DNA of 64,000 nt from Stackebrandtia nassauensis DSM 44728 (GTDB lineage Bacteria; Actinomycetota; Actinomycetes; Mycobacteriales; Micromonosporaceae), in contig NC_013947.1 of NCBI RefSeq assembly GCF_000024545.1, positions 248,001 through 312,000 on the forward strand. Reading direction: 5' to 3'. The translations under genes were made by a program, and so were the position numbers. This document shows, piece after piece, positions 1-9,070 of this stretch. The notes beneath the pieces are model-generated. The model ran no database searches, was not told the DNA's origin, and saw only the letters and a program-made list of their open reading frames with translations. Each line of letters starts with the position of its first letter. Positions within the stretch are counted from its first letter, which is position 1.

Positions 1-2
1 CC

Positions 3-1253
3 GACACCGGGCCGCGCATCACCGCGGTGCTGGCGTCGGGCATCGGCGCGTTCACCCTGGCGCCGCTGATCGCGGTGCCCGCCATGCGATTCGAGGACGC
101 CCCGATCGCCACCGCGCCGTTCGCGGCCGTCGGCATCGGCGTCCTGGCCGGGCTGCTCCTGTCCGGACTGGCACTGGCCTGGCGCGCGATCAAGATCTCG
201 GTGCTGGCCACCATCGCGCTGACCTGGGTCCTGGCGATCCTGGCCGCCTTCGTGCCGGTCGACGACGCCTCCCGCATCGTCAAGGTGGCGGTGTGGGGCG
301 AGTGGAAGGGCCTGTCGGCCTCGGCGCCCATCGTCCCGGCACTGCTGGTGGGCACGCTGCTGATCGGCATGATCACCGCCTGGGTCATGACCTCTCCCGA
401 CGCCGTCGGCGACCACCGCATCACCGCCATCTCCGGCGCCGTCGGACCGCTGCTGCTGGTCGCCGCCTACGCGGCCGCCGGACAGGACGACGTCCGCGTC
501 GATCCACAGTGGCACGGCATGGGCGTCGGCACCGGCGCCGTCGTGGCCGGTCTGCTGGGTGGCCTGCTGGTGACGGCACTGCGCCGCGCCCCCTCGCCCG
601 CCCCGGCCGTCGACACGGCGTTGACCCCCACCGCGACCGCCACCGCCAGCGTCGAACCCGGCAGCCTCGGCGACCCGTCCGAGGACGACCGCACCCAGAC
701 CGTCCCCGCGATGCCGCGCGCCGACCAGACCTACGAGGTCCCCGCCGCCCCGCCGCCGTTCCCGCCCCCGCCCGCCGAGAACCTCGACCCCTACGTGAGC
801 GCCGAGTACGACGAGGCCCAGCTCACCCAGTACGTCGACGCCACCGCCGCCGCGGGGCACCAGGCCGAGGTGCGCGGCACCGAGTTCGACGAACCCGAGC
901 CGCCGCCACCGCCGCCCGCCCCGGAACCCGAACCCCAACCCGAACCGGCGAAGAAGACCGCCAAGAAGGCCCGCAAGACCGCGAAACCCAAGCCCAAACC
1001 CGAACCGGCCCCCGAGCCCGAGGCCGAGCAGGCCCTGTTCCCACCCCCGGAACCGGAGTCCGACCCGGGCAAGACCAAGGCGATGCCCGCCGCCAAACCC
1101 GACGAGACCGACCCCGACGAGAACTGGTACTCGGAGCTGCGCGACGAGAACGCCTTCATCAACGACCACAACGAAACCCCCGACTCGGCTCCCGAACCCG
1201 AGGCCGCCCCGCAGAAGAAACGCCGTTGGGGCCGCAAGAAGAAGGAAGACTGA
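3..1253 (+). CDS. Membrane protein with proline/glutamate-rich tail (5' truncated)
   Basis: The reading frame is already open at the left edge, so the first codons lie outside the window. About six hydrophobic helices fill the first 190 visible residues. A low-complexity cytoplasmic-type tail of about 220 residues follows, with PPPP runs, E-P repeats and a Lys-rich stretch (AKKTAKKARKTAKPKPKPEP), and it ends in KKRRWGRKKKED. Proline/lysine tails of this kind occur on many actinobacterial membrane proteins. No enzymatic motif is visible and I do not recognise the family. A GTG at 27 could be read as a start, but it falls inside a hydrophobic segment, so I treat the gene as truncated. A strong terminator follows immediately. 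Confidence 0.75.
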   Translation, partial: DTGPRITAVLASGIGAFTLAPLIAVPAMRFEDAPIATAPFAAVGIGVLAGLLLSGLALAWRAIKISVLATIALTWVLAILAAFVPVDDASRIVKVAVWGEWKGLSASAPIVPALLVGTLLIGMITAWVMTSPDAVGDHRITAISGAVGPLLLVAAYAAAGQDDVRVDPQWHGMGVGTGAVVAGLLGGLLVTALRRAPSPAPAVDTALTPTATATASVEPGSLGDPSEDDRTQTVPAMPRADQTYEVPAAPPPFPPPPAENLDPYVSAEYDEAQLTQYVDATAAAGHQAEVRGTEFDEPEPPPPPPAPEPEPQPEPAKKTAKKARKTAKPKPKPEPAPEPEAEQALFPPPEPESDPGKTKAMPAAKPDETDPDENWYSELRDENAFINDHNETPDSAPEPEAAPQKKRRWGRKKKED

Positions 1254-1270
1254 GCCACTTCGACAGCTCA

Positions 1271-1314
1271 GCGGCTCGTCCCGGTCACCAGGCCGGGGCG
1301 AGCCGCGATTTTTT
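1271..1314 (+). terminator. Rho-independent terminator
   Basis: A 14-bp stem (1271-1284 with 1293-1306, one G-T wobble) with an 8-nt loop is followed by six T residues at 1309-1314. It lies 17 bp past the stop of the first gene and isolates it from the next one. Confidence 0.85.
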
Positions 1315-1335
1315 GCGCGCCAACGCCCAACGCGT

Positions 1336-1364
1336 TTGCCAACAAACTGCGTCTAGTGGATACT
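1336..1364 (+). promoter_or_regulatory. Candidate sigma-70 type promoter for a leaderless gene
   Basis: TTGCCA at 1336-1341 and GATACT at 1359-1364 are separated by 17 bp. The -10 box ends 6 nt before the ATG at 1371, so the expected transcription start coincides with the start codon. No Shine-Dalgarno sequence is present. Confidence 0.55.
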
Positions 1365-1370
1365 GTTTCC

Positions 1371-2384
1371 ATGAGACGCAATAATGGATCGTTGCCCCCG
1401 GCGATAAGCCTCTTCTTCCTCACCCCCGTCATCGCGGAATTCCTGCCCGGCTACCTGTCGCTCGACAGCCTCGTCACCGCCCTCGTGCTCGCCCCGATGT
1501 ACGGCGGCGGCGCACTGCTGATCCGCGAGCTCACCCGGCGCGCGGGACGCGGCTGGTGGACGATCCTGATCCTCGGCCTCGCCTACGGCGTCGTCGAGGA
1601 GGGATTCGGCACCCAGTCGCTGTTCAACCCGCACTACGCCGATCTGGAACTGCTGCAACCGGCGCACCTGCCCGGCCTCGGCATGGGCGCCTGGTGGACG
1701 GTGTTCGTCGTCGCGCTGCACGCGGTGTGGAGCATCGCCCTTCCCATCGCCATCGTGGAGGCGTTCACCGCTTCGCGCCCAAGGCAACCGTGGCTCGGCC
1801 GGATCGGGCTCACCGTCACCGCGCTGGTCTTCGCGCTCGGCGTCGCCGTGATCGCGTCCTTCACCATGGCCGGGGACGACTTCCGCGCCACACCCGGACA
1901 GTTCATCGGCGCCGCCGTCGCGGTAGTCCTACTAGCGACCCTGGCCCTGACACTCGGCGGAAAGCTGGACGCCCAAACCCTCGCCGAGCGCGCCGCACCA
2001 CCCGTGTGGTTGGTCACGGCGCTGTCGCTGCTGGCCGGTGCGGCGTTCGCCGGATCCGCGTTCCTGGTCTCCTCGGGAGGGGCCGACCAACTCGGCTGGC
2101 CACTGGTCCTCGGCTACCTGGTCCTGGTCGCGCTGATGGTCACCATCGTGCGGCACTGGTCCGTCAGCCCCGACTGGGGCGACGCCCACCGGCTCGCACT
2201 CGCCGGAGGCGCACTGCTCACCTACGCCGCCAACGCGTTCATCGAAACCCCGTCCACGCCCGTCGATCCGGCCCTCGACCTGGCGGGCAACCTCGGCTTC
2301 GCCCTCGGCGCCGTCGTCCTGCTGCTCCTGGCCACGCGCCGGGTGTCGAACACCGCGCTTCGCCCACAGCGTGTCGGCCAATAG
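1371..2384 (+). CDS. Polytopic membrane protein of unknown function
   Basis: This 337-residue protein has about nine hydrophobic helices. One loop near residue 60 carries VVEEGFGTQSLFNPHY, which recalls the Glu-Glu of CPBP-type membrane proteases. The EExxxR arginine and the later histidines of that family are not evident, so I do not assign the function. ATG 1371 is preferred to the upstream GTG 1356 because a promoter-like -10 box ends 6 nt before it, implying a leaderless mRNA. The gene ends at a bidirectional terminator facing the DUF885 gene. Confidence 0.7.
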   Translation: MRRNNGSLPPAISLFFLTPVIAEFLPGYLSLDSLVTALVLAPMYGGGALLIRELTRRAGRGWWTILILGLAYGVVEEGFGTQSLFNPHYADLELLQPAHLPGLGMGAWWTVFVVALHAVWSIALPIAIVEAFTASRPRQPWLGRIGLTVTALVFALGVAVIASFTMAGDDFRATPGQFIGAAVAVVLLATLALTLGGKLDAQTLAERAAPPVWLVTALSLLAGAAFAGSAFLVSSGGADQLGWPLVLGYLVLVALMVTIVRHWSVSPDWGDAHRLALAGGALLTYAANAFIETPSTPVDPALDLAGNLGFALGAVVLLLLATRRVSNTALRPQRVGQ

Positions 2385-2387
2385 GAA

Positions 2388-2423
2388 AGTCCAGGTGCTT
2401 CCCGGTTGGGAAGCACCTGGACT
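2388..2423. terminator. Bidirectional terminator between convergent genes
   Basis: A perfect 16-bp inverted repeat (2388-2403 and 2408-2423) has a GGTT loop. It sits four bases after the stop of the membrane protein and 20 bases beyond the stop of the convergent DUF885 gene, so it can serve both. Confidence 0.85.
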
Positions 2424-2442
2424 CTATGGCAGGAAAGAAAGC

Positions 2443-4125
2443 TTACAGCCTAGCCAAAGCGGCCTGGAAGGGCTCCAGCCCCAACGCGCCGAGGTTCAGC
2501 GCGTCGGTGTGGAACTGCTTGAGATTGAACTCGGCACCCTTGCGGCGCTTGTAGTCCTCGCGGGCCGCGAGCCAGATCCGCTCACCGACCTTATAGGACG
2601 GTGCCTGACCGGGCCAACCCAGGTAGCGGTTCAGCTCGAACTTCAGCATCTCCTCCTCGATGCGGCAGTGAGCCCGCAGGAACTCCCAGGCCAGCTCGGC
2701 GTTCCAGCGCTGACCCGGACGGAACCCGAACGGGTTGTCGGCCGGGATCTCCAGCTCCAGGTGGACGCCGATGTCGACGATGACGCGGGTGGCCCGGAAA
2801 GCCTGGCCGTCCAGCATGCCCAGCTTGTCGCCGGGGTCGGCCAGGTAACCGAGGTCGTCCATGAGCCGCTCGGAGTACAGCGCCCAGCCCTCGCCGTGGC
2901 CCGAGCACCACAGCATCTGGCGTTGGTAGCGGTTGAGCAGTTCGGAACGGTAGGCCGTCTGTCCGATCTGGAGGTGGTGTCCGGGGACGCCCTCGTGGTA
3001 GACCGTGGTGACCTCGCGCCACTTGGCGAAGTGGTCCTGGCCGTCGGGCACCGACCACCACATCCGGCCCGGACGCGAGAAGTCCTCGCTGGGCGGCGTG
3101 TAGTAGATCGCCCCGTCGGCGGTGGGCGCGATCATGCACTCGATGGCGCGCACCGGTTCCGGGATGTCGAAGTGCTTGTCGGCCATGTCGGCGACGGTGG
3201 CGTCGGCCAGCTGCTGCATCCAGTCACGGAACTCGTGCTTGTCGCTGATGCTGCGGGCCGGGTCGGCGTCCAGGATCGCCACCGCCTCGTCGACGGTCGC
3301 GCCCGGTTTGATCTGGTTGGCGACCGCGGCCATCTCGGTCTCGATGCGGTGCAGCTCCTGCCAACCCCACGCGTAGGTCTCCTCCAGGTCGACCGCCGCG
3401 CCGAGGAAGTAGCGGGAACCGCGCGAGTAGGCGTCCCGGCCGACGGCGTCCTTCGACGGGGCCTTGGGCGCCAGCTCCTCGCGCAGGAAGCTCGCGAACT
3501 CGGCGGTGGCGGCGCGGGCCGCGGCGGCACCGGAACCCAGTGCCTCGGCCAGCGCGCCCTCGGCCGGTTTGCCGTCCACGGTGACCTTGCCGATCAGGCC
3601 GTTCCAGAAGTCGTCGCCCTTGGCGCCGTTCCAGTTGTCGCAGTGTCCGGCGACCTCGCTGACCTGACGCAGCGCCGCCACCCGTCCCGCCGCGGCCTCT
3701 TCGCGCAGCGTCTGGGTGTACTGGCGCAGCGCCTGCGGCACCGCGTTGAGCCGGGCGGCGATGTTGGCGGCGTTGTCCTGGCCGTCGGTGTTCATCATGT
3801 CGAAGACCTGGCGGACGTTGTGAACGCCGCTGGAGATGACGTTGAGGCTCAGGTACTCGTCCCCGGCCTCGTGCCGCTCCAGCTCCAGACCGAGCCGCTC
3901 CTCCATGCCCTCCTTGGCGACCCGCTCCCGCTCGTCCACCGGTTCGGTGGCCGACAGCTTGGACAGCGTGTCGCGCACCAGCGCGGCCTGGCGCGCCAGA
4001 CCCTCCGGTGACAGGTCGTCGAATTCGTGATCGTGTCCCTCGACGCCCATGTAGGTGGCCGTCATCGGGGAGAGTTCAAGCGCCTCGGCCACGTAGGTCT
4101 CGGCGATTTCGTCAATTTGGCGCAT
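2443..4125 (-). CDS. DUF885 family metallopeptidase-like protein
   Basis: At 560 residues this matches the usual length of DUF885 proteins, a family distantly related to zinc carboxypeptidases. The signature VYHEGVPGHHLQIGQ lies near residue 380: an HExxxHH-type metal site replaces canonical HExxH, as is typical of the family. There is no signal peptide, so the protein is probably cytosolic. The ATG follows a weak ribosome site and lies only 9 bp downstream of the tyrA stop, so the two are probably co-transcribed. The substrate is unknown; peptide hydrolysis is inferred from family knowledge. Confidence 0.85.
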   Translation of the reverse strand: MRQIDEIAETYVAEALELSPMTATYMGVEGHDHEFDDLSPEGLARQAALVRDTLSKLSATEPVDERERVAKEGMEERLGLELERHEAGDEYLSLNVISSGVHNVRQVFDMMNTDGQDNAANIAARLNAVPQALRQYTQTLREEAAAGRVAALRQVSEVAGHCDNWNGAKGDDFWNGLIGKVTVDGKPAEGALAEALGSGAAAARAATAEFASFLREELAPKAPSKDAVGRDAYSRGSRYFLGAAVDLEETYAWGWQELHRIETEMAAVANQIKPGATVDEAVAILDADPARSISDKHEFRDWMQQLADATVADMADKHFDIPEPVRAIECMIAPTADGAIYYTPPSEDFSRPGRMWWSVPDGQDHFAKWREVTTVYHEGVPGHHLQIGQTAYRSELLNRYQRQMLWCSGHGEGWALYSERLMDDLGYLADPGDKLGMLDGQAFRATRVIVDIGVHLELEIPADNPFGFRPGQRWNAELAWEFLRAHCRIEEEMLKFELNRYLGWPGQAPSYKVGERIWLAAREDYKRRKGAEFNLKQFHTDALNLGALGLEPFQAALARL

Positions 4126-4134
4126 GAGCGGACC

Positions 4135-5073
4135 CTACGCCACCGAGACCTGCGGCTGCCTCACCATTACGGATCGAGTGCCGCGATCCACCTCGGTAAC
4201 CCATCCGCCCGCGCGGCCCAGCGACAGGAGATCCTCCGTCGTGACCGGCAACCGCCGGACGTCTCCCGGCTCCGGCGGCCAGTCGACCCGAAGCTCCCGC
4301 GCGCCCGCGTACCAGTCGCGAAACGCGTCATGATCGCCCAGCCGGTTACCGGCCTCGGCCAGTTCCTCGACGAGCCGCCGCAGTTCGGCGGCCACCGGAC
4401 CGGCGTTCCCGGCGCACATCGCGGCGGCCAGTTCCGGACTCGACTGCGCCACCCGGGTCCCGTCGGCGAAGGAACCCGCCCCCAGCGCCCGCGACAGCGG
4501 ATCGGCGGCCAGCAGCGACAACGCGGCCGCCAGCACATGCGGGACGTGACTGATCCGGGCCGCGGCGGTGTCGTGCTCGGCGACGGTCGCCGGAACCACC
4601 CGAGCCCCCAGCGCGCAGGCGGTCTCGGCCAGCCGCAGCCAGTCGTCCAGGTCGGTGTCCTCATCCAGGCAGGCCACCCACACCCGGCCCTCGAACAGGT
4701 CGGCGTCTGCGGCCGCGAACCCGCTGGTCTCCTTGCCCGCCATCGGATGCCCGGCGACGAACCGCACACTCGGACAGTGCCGGGCCACCAGCCGCGTCAC
4801 CGGTTCCTTGACCGAGGTGACATCGGTGAGCAGCCCGCCGTAACCCGAAAGCTCGGGCAGCACCGTCGCCAAAGCGGGCAACGGCACGGCCAGCACCAAC
4901 AGTCGCGCGTCAGCGAGTCCCGCGAGTGCGTCGGCGACCTCGTACCCCGCCTGTCGCGCCGCCTCCCGGGTCGCGGCATCCGCGTCGAAGCCACTCACCC
5001 GGAAACCCGCCGCGTGCGCGCGCCGCAACAGCGAGCCGCCGATCAGGCCGAGCCCCACCACCCCGATGTCCAT
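4135..5073 (-). CDS. tyrA: Prephenate dehydrogenase
   Basis: This 312-residue protein begins MDIGVVGLGLIGGSLLRRA, a Rossmann GxGxxG NAD(P)-binding motif. It continues with the family signatures VTSVKEPV, FVAGHPMAGKETSG (substrate-binding His and Lys region) and ISHVPHVLAAAL. The enzyme oxidatively decarboxylates prephenate to 4-hydroxyphenylpyruvate for tyrosine synthesis. The start at 5073 is chosen because AGGAG lies about 9 bp upstream and the Rossmann fold begins immediately; an in-frame extension to 5178 would add 35 unrelated residues. It precedes the DUF885 gene by 9 bp. No ACT domain is visible at the C-terminus. Confidence 0.93.
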   Translation of the reverse strand: MDIGVVGLGLIGGSLLRRAHAAGFRVSGFDADAATREAARQAGYEVADALAGLADARLLVLAVPLPALATVLPELSGYGGLLTDVTSVKEPVTRLVARHCPSVRFVAGHPMAGKETSGFAAADADLFEGRVWVACLDEDTDLDDWLRLAETACALGARVVPATVAEHDTAAARISHVPHVLAAALSLLAADPLSRALGAGSFADGTRVAQSSPELAAAMCAGNAGPVAAELRRLVEELAEAGNRLGDHDAFRDWYAGARELRVDWPPEPGDVRRLPVTTEDLLSLGRAGGWVTEVDRGTRSVMVRQPQVSVA

Positions 5074-5146
5074 GGACTCAGAGCTCCTAACTTTTCCCGT
5101 TTCCTGCTGCGCGCCCACCAGGCGGCGCCTGGCGGCGTTGTCGGCA

Positions 5147-5217
5147 CTCCGGCATCCAACACCGGGATGCCGGAGCACCTCCGCCTTGCCATTGCCAAAG
5201 ACGGCTTGCCGTCTTTG
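5147..5217 (-). terminator. Tandem hairpins downstream of the groES-like gene
   Basis: There are two inverted repeats: 5196-5205 with 5208-5217 (10 bp, two-base gap, rich in AAAG/CTTT) and 5147-5157 with 5165-5175 (11 bp). They lie between the stop of the GroES-like gene and tyrA on the same strand. A terminator is likely, but an attenuator in the tyrA leader cannot be excluded because no leader peptide is evident. Confidence 0.55.
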
Positions 5218-5274
5218 CCATGAGCACAGCCACCTGGAGGCCGCTCGCGACGGAAGAGGACAAAGCCAGAAACT

Positions 5275-5616
5275 CTAAAGGTAGAGCCCCGTCGCGTTGT
5301 CGTCGACGCGCTGCGCCGCGACGGCGTGGATGTCGCGTTCGCGCAGCAGCACGTACTCGCGGCCGTGGAGTTCTACTTCGGACCGGTCGTCGGGGTCGAA
5401 CAGCACCCGGTCGTCGGTCTGCACCATCCGGACCAGTGGCCCGACGGCCACCGCCGTCGCCCAGGCCAGCCGGTGCCCCACCGAGGCCGTCGCCGGGATC
5501 ACGATCCCGGCCGCCGACCTCCGTTCACCGTCGCCGGTGTCGACCCGAACCAGAACCCGATCGTGAAGCAGCCTGATGGGCAGGCCGGTCTCGGTGTCGA
5601 ATGCGGTCACGAGCAT
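5275..5616 (-). CDS. GroES-like (Cpn10 family) protein
   Basis: This 113-residue protein has the Cpn10 layout: IRLLHDRVLVRVDTGDGERRSAAGIVIPA (the mobile-loop region of GroES), a central beta-barrel, VGPLVRMVQTDDRVLFDPDD, then a terminal EVELHGREYVLLRERDIHAV. The co-chaperonin family caps GroEL during protein folding. No groEL is adjacent, so this looks like a solitary divergent paralogue rather than the main groES. The ATG at 5616 is used because the homology starts there; a longer upstream reading would run into the divergent transporter gene. A 9-bp palindrome lies in its upstream region. Confidence 0.8.
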   Translation of the reverse strand: MLVTAFDTETGLPIRLLHDRVLVRVDTGDGERRSAAGIVIPATASVGHRLAWATAVAVGPLVRMVQTDDRVLFDPDDRSEVELHGREYVLLRERDIHAVAAQRVDDNATGLYL

Positions 5617-5658
5617 TGAGGTTACCCGCCCGCCCGGCGCCGCCGAATGCGGCGAAAG

Positions 5659-5681
5659 CACACGTTTATCCGAAACGTGTG
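5659..5681. promoter_or_regulatory. Palindrome in the divergent groES-like/AI-2E promoter region
   Basis: CACACGTTT (5659-5667) and AAACGTGTG (5673-5681) form a perfect 9-bp dyad with a 5-nt centre. It lies between two divergent genes (starts 5616 and 5733), so it is a candidate operator for either or both. The cognate regulator is not identified. Confidence 0.45.
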
Positions 5682-5732
5682 TGGTTGTCGGTACGGTGGT
5701 CTGCGTACGCACGCCAGCAAGAAGGAGCGGAC

Positions 5733-6998
5733 ATGTCCCGATTCGCGCGATTCCGGATGCGCGCCAGCCAAACCTGGGCACGTCTGCGTACGAACCCCTA
5801 TGTGGAGCGTTACGAGCAGGTCCGGCGCCGCAACGAGGATCCCGAGCTCGACGACGTCCCCGACGAGGTGGAGGAGGAGTTCGCCGACGCCGACGAGGTC
5901 GAACCGCCCGACCCCGAGGGCGTGCCGCACGGCGTGAAGGTCGCCGCGGGCTGGTCCTGGCGGGCACTGGTCATCGCCGCCGCCGTGGTCGGCGTGCTGT
6001 ACCTGGCCAGCATCCTGTCCTTCGTCGTGATCCCGATCCTGGTGTCGCTGCTGCTGGCCGCGATGCTGCAACCCCTGGTCGCGCTGCTGGTCAAGGCGCA
6101 CGTACCCCGCTCCATCGCCGCCGCGATCGTCCTCATCGCCGGTATCGCCGCCGTGGCGGGCGTGCTGACCCTGGTCATCAACCAGTTCGTCGCCAACATC
6201 GACACCCTCGTCGACAGCGTCCAAAAGGGTCTGCTCAATCTCCAGGACTGGGCCAAATACGGACCGCTGCACCTGGAACAGAAGCAGATCAACAACTTCT
6301 TCAGCGAGTTCCAGACCGTCATCACCGACTGGCTGTCCGACAACCAGTCCATTCTGGCCGGTACCGCCGTCGAGAGTCTCGGCATCGTCTTCAACATCCT
6401 GACCGGCGCGTTCCTGGTGCTGTTCACCACCTTCTTCTTCATGCGCGACGGCCGCCGCATCTGGACCTTCCTGGTGCGGATGCTGCCCGAACGCGCCCAC
6501 GAACCGTTGCTGCACGCGGGTTTCGCGTCCTGGCGGACCCTGGTGTCGTTCGTGCGCGCCACGATCCTGGTCGCGTTCATCGACGCCGTCGGTATCGGCG
6601 CCTGGCTGATGTTCCTGGACATCGAACTGGCCATCCCGCTGGCGGCCCTGGTGTTCCTGGGCGCCTTCATCCCCATCATCGGTGCCACCGTGTCGGGGAT
6701 CGTCGCCGTGCTGGTCGCCCTGGTCGGCGACGACTGGGTGACGGCGCTGCTGGTGCTGGCCGGGGTCATCGTCGTGCAACAGGTCGAAGGCCATCTGCTG
6801 CAACCGCTGCTGATGGGCCGCGCCGTCAGCGTCCACCCGCTGGCGATCGTGCTCGCCGTGGCCGCCGGAGTCGTGCTGGCCGGACCGATCGGCGCGCTCA
6901 TCGCGGTGCCCATCGTCGCCGTCCTCAACAACGGCATCAAGGCGCTGCGCGCCCACGCACATCCACCGGATGAGACACCGGGTAACGTCGCGGCGTGA
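5733..6998 (+). CDS. AI-2E family transporter (PerM-type permease)
   Basis: This 421-residue protein has a charged N-terminal stretch of about 70 residues rich in Asp and Glu, then about eight membrane helices. Family signatures include FVVIPILVSLLLAAMLQPLV, a long periplasmic-type segment, and late motifs LAALVFLGAFIPIIGATVSG and VQQVEGHLLQPLLMGRAVSVHP. The UPF0118/AI-2E exporter family includes TqsA and Na+/H+ antiporter-like members, so the substrate cannot be named. ATG 5733 has GAAGGAG 6 bp upstream. Its stop overlaps the GTG of the downstream helicase by four bases, indicating translational coupling. Confidence 0.88.
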   Translation: MSRFARFRMRASQTWARLRTNPYVERYEQVRRRNEDPELDDVPDEVEEEFADADEVEPPDPEGVPHGVKVAAGWSWRALVIAAAVVGVLYLASILSFVVIPILVSLLLAAMLQPLVALLVKAHVPRSIAAAIVLIAGIAAVAGVLTLVINQFVANIDTLVDSVQKGLLNLQDWAKYGPLHLEQKQINNFFSEFQTVITDWLSDNQSILAGTAVESLGIVFNILTGAFLVLFTTFFFMRDGRRIWTFLVRMLPERAHEPLLHAGFASWRTLVSFVRATILVAFIDAVGIGAWLMFLDIELAIPLAALVFLGAFIPIIGATVSGIVAVLVALVGDDWVTALLVLAGVIVVQQVEGHLLQPLLMGRAVSVHPLAIVLAVAAGVVLAGPIGALIAVPIVAVLNNGIKALRAHAHPPDETPGNVAA

Positions 6999-8989
6999 GT
7001 AAACCCACCGTCGCGCAGTTGCTTGACGCCGCCGTCGCGGCCGTTCCCGGTGGGGAGATCCGCCCCGGTCAGCAGGCCATGGCCACCGCCATCGCCGAGT
7101 CGATGGAATCGGGCACCCACCTGATGGTCCAGGCCGGAACCGGCACCGGCAAGTCGCTGGCCTACCTGGCCCCGGCGCTGCTGTCGCCGCGTCCGGTCGT
7201 CATCTCCACCGCGACGCTGGCGCTGCAGTCACAGCTGATCGCCACCGACCTGCCCCGGCTGTCCGAGGCCGTGGAACCGGTCCTGGGCCGCAAACCCAGG
7301 TACGCGGTCTTCAAGGGACGGCACCACTACCTGTGCGCCGCGAAGATCGGTGCCGACGCCACCGACGAGGAGGACACCCTGTTCTCCGACACCGAGGAGT
7401 CCGGCTGGGTCGGCCAGCGCTCCCGGCTCGGCAAGGACATCGGACGACTCACCGACTGGGCCAACGACACCGACACCGGCGACCGCGACGACCTCGACCC
7501 CGGCGTCTCCGACGCCGCGTGGCGGCAGATGTCCACCTCGGCCCGCGACTGCGTCGGCGCCGCCAACTGCCGCTGGGGCGGCGAGTGCTTCGCTGAGGCG
7601 GCCCGCAACCGGGCCCGCGAGGCCGACATCATCATCACCAACCACGCGCTGCTGTCCATCGACATCATGCACAACCGCACCGTGCTGCCCGAACACGATC
7701 TGCTCATCGTGGACGAGGCGCACGAACTGGCCGACCGCACCACCTCGGCGGCCCGCGCCGAACTGTCGGCCAACAGCGTCGACCGGCTGGGCCGCAGGGC
7801 ATCGGGCGTGTGCGGCAAGGAGATCGCCGCGCAGCTCACCGAGATCGCCGACCAACTCGGCGTCGTCATCACCGAATGCCCCAACACCCGGCTGGAGGAA
7901 CTGCCCACCGCCCTGACCGAGGTGCTGACCCTTCTGGACGGTGCCTGCGGCACCGCGATCGGCGAGATCGGCAACGTCAAACCCGACTCGCCCGAGTACA
8001 TGTCCCGCACCCAGCTGAAGAGCTGGCTCACCGAGGCCCGCGAGACCGCGCAGCGCTGCCTGGCCGGTGGCCGCCAGGACGTCCGCTGGTGCGAGGGCGA
8101 CGGCCGCGGCCGCAGCCTCATCGTCGCGCCGCTGTCGGTGGCGGGCCTGCTCGGCGAGGAACTGTTCGCCGAGCGCACCGTCATCGCCACCTCGGCGACC
8201 CTGACGCTGGGCGGCAGCTTCGACACCGCCGCCACCTCGCTGGGTCTGAAGAAGGAGAACGAGGTGACCGAGGCCGACAAACCCTCGGGCACCAACACCG
8301 GGCCGATGTGGCGGTCCATGGACGTCGGTTCCCCCTTCGAGTACCGGAAACAGGGCATCCTCTACGTCGCCGCGCACCTGCCCCGCCCCACGGCGTCCGG
8401 GCTGTCGGACGCGGCGGCCGACGAACTCATCCGGCTGGTCACCGCCCTGGACGGCCGGGCCCTGGGCCTGTTCTCCTCCAAACGCGCCGCCACCACCGCC
8501 GCCGAGGTGCTGCGCGAGAAGACCGACCTGCCGATCCTGTTGCAGGGCGACGAGACGCTTCCGTTGCTGGTCAAGAAGTTCAAGGCCGATGCACGAGCGT
8601 GTCTCCTGGGCGTCATGTCGCTGTGGCAGGGTGTGGACGTGCCTGGTGACGCCTGCCAGCTGGTCATCGTCGACCGGTTGCCGTTCCCGCGACCCGACGA
8701 ACCGCTGTCGGCCGCGCGTTCGGCCGCCGCCGACGAGGCGGGCGGTTCCGGGTTCGCGTCGGTCAGCGTTCCGCACGCGGCGATCCGGCTGGCGCAGGGC
8801 GTCGGACGGCTGATCCGCACGGGCGGTGACCGGGGCGTCGCCGCCGTCCTCGATCCCCGACTTCACACCGCCCGTTCCTACGGTCCGTACTTGCGAAAGT
8901 CGTTGCCGCCGCTGTGGTACACCACTGACAGTGACAAGGTGCAAGGCGCACTGCGACGACTGGCCGCTACCCCGGCGGACCTCCGATAG
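6995..8989 (+). CDS. dinG: DinG-type ATP-dependent DNA helicase
   Basis: This 664-residue superfamily 2 helicase has Walker A QAGTGTGKS near residue 41 and a DEAH box (LLIVDEAHELADR) near 235. Between them are four cysteines (YLC, DC, NC, EC) matching the Fe-S cluster of XPD/DinG helicases. The C-terminal motor motifs GVMSLWQGVDVPGD, VDRLPFPRPDEP and QGVGRLIRT are intact. Family members unwind DNA 5' to 3' and resolve R-loops and damaged structures. The GTG start overlaps the previous stop as GTGA, so it is co-transcribed with the AI-2E transporter gene. Confidence 0.92.
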   Translation: MSKPTVAQLLDAAVAAVPGGEIRPGQQAMATAIAESMESGTHLMVQAGTGTGKSLAYLAPALLSPRPVVISTATLALQSQLIATDLPRLSEAVEPVLGRKPRYAVFKGRHHYLCAAKIGADATDEEDTLFSDTEESGWVGQRSRLGKDIGRLTDWANDTDTGDRDDLDPGVSDAAWRQMSTSARDCVGAANCRWGGECFAEAARNRAREADIIITNHALLSIDIMHNRTVLPEHDLLIVDEAHELADRTTSAARAELSANSVDRLGRRASGVCGKEIAAQLTEIADQLGVVITECPNTRLEELPTALTEVLTLLDGACGTAIGEIGNVKPDSPEYMSRTQLKSWLTEARETAQRCLAGGRQDVRWCEGDGRGRSLIVAPLSVAGLLGEELFAERTVIATSATLTLGGSFDTAATSLGLKKENEVTEADKPSGTNTGPMWRSMDVGSPFEYRKQGILYVAAHLPRPTASGLSDAAADELIRLVTALDGRALGLFSSKRAATTAAEVLREKTDLPILLQGDETLPLLVKKFKADARACLLGVMSLWQGVDVPGDACQLVIVDRLPFPRPDEPLSAARSAAADEAGGSGFASVSVPHAAIRLAQGVGRLIRTGGDRGVAAVLDPRLHTARSYGPYLRKSLPPLWYTTDSDKVQGALRRLAATPADLR

Positions 8990-9070
8990 TGGCTGTGAAG
9001 ATGACGGTATGGTGAACCCCGTTGTCTCCGGCCGGAGGCATCGGTCCATGTTGTGCTCACGAGGTGCCAG

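Noticed and set aside
2388-2423. Perfect inverted repeat that could be an insertion-sequence end
   Set aside because: It has a 4-nt loop between two convergent stop codons, typical of a bidirectional terminator, with no transposase.
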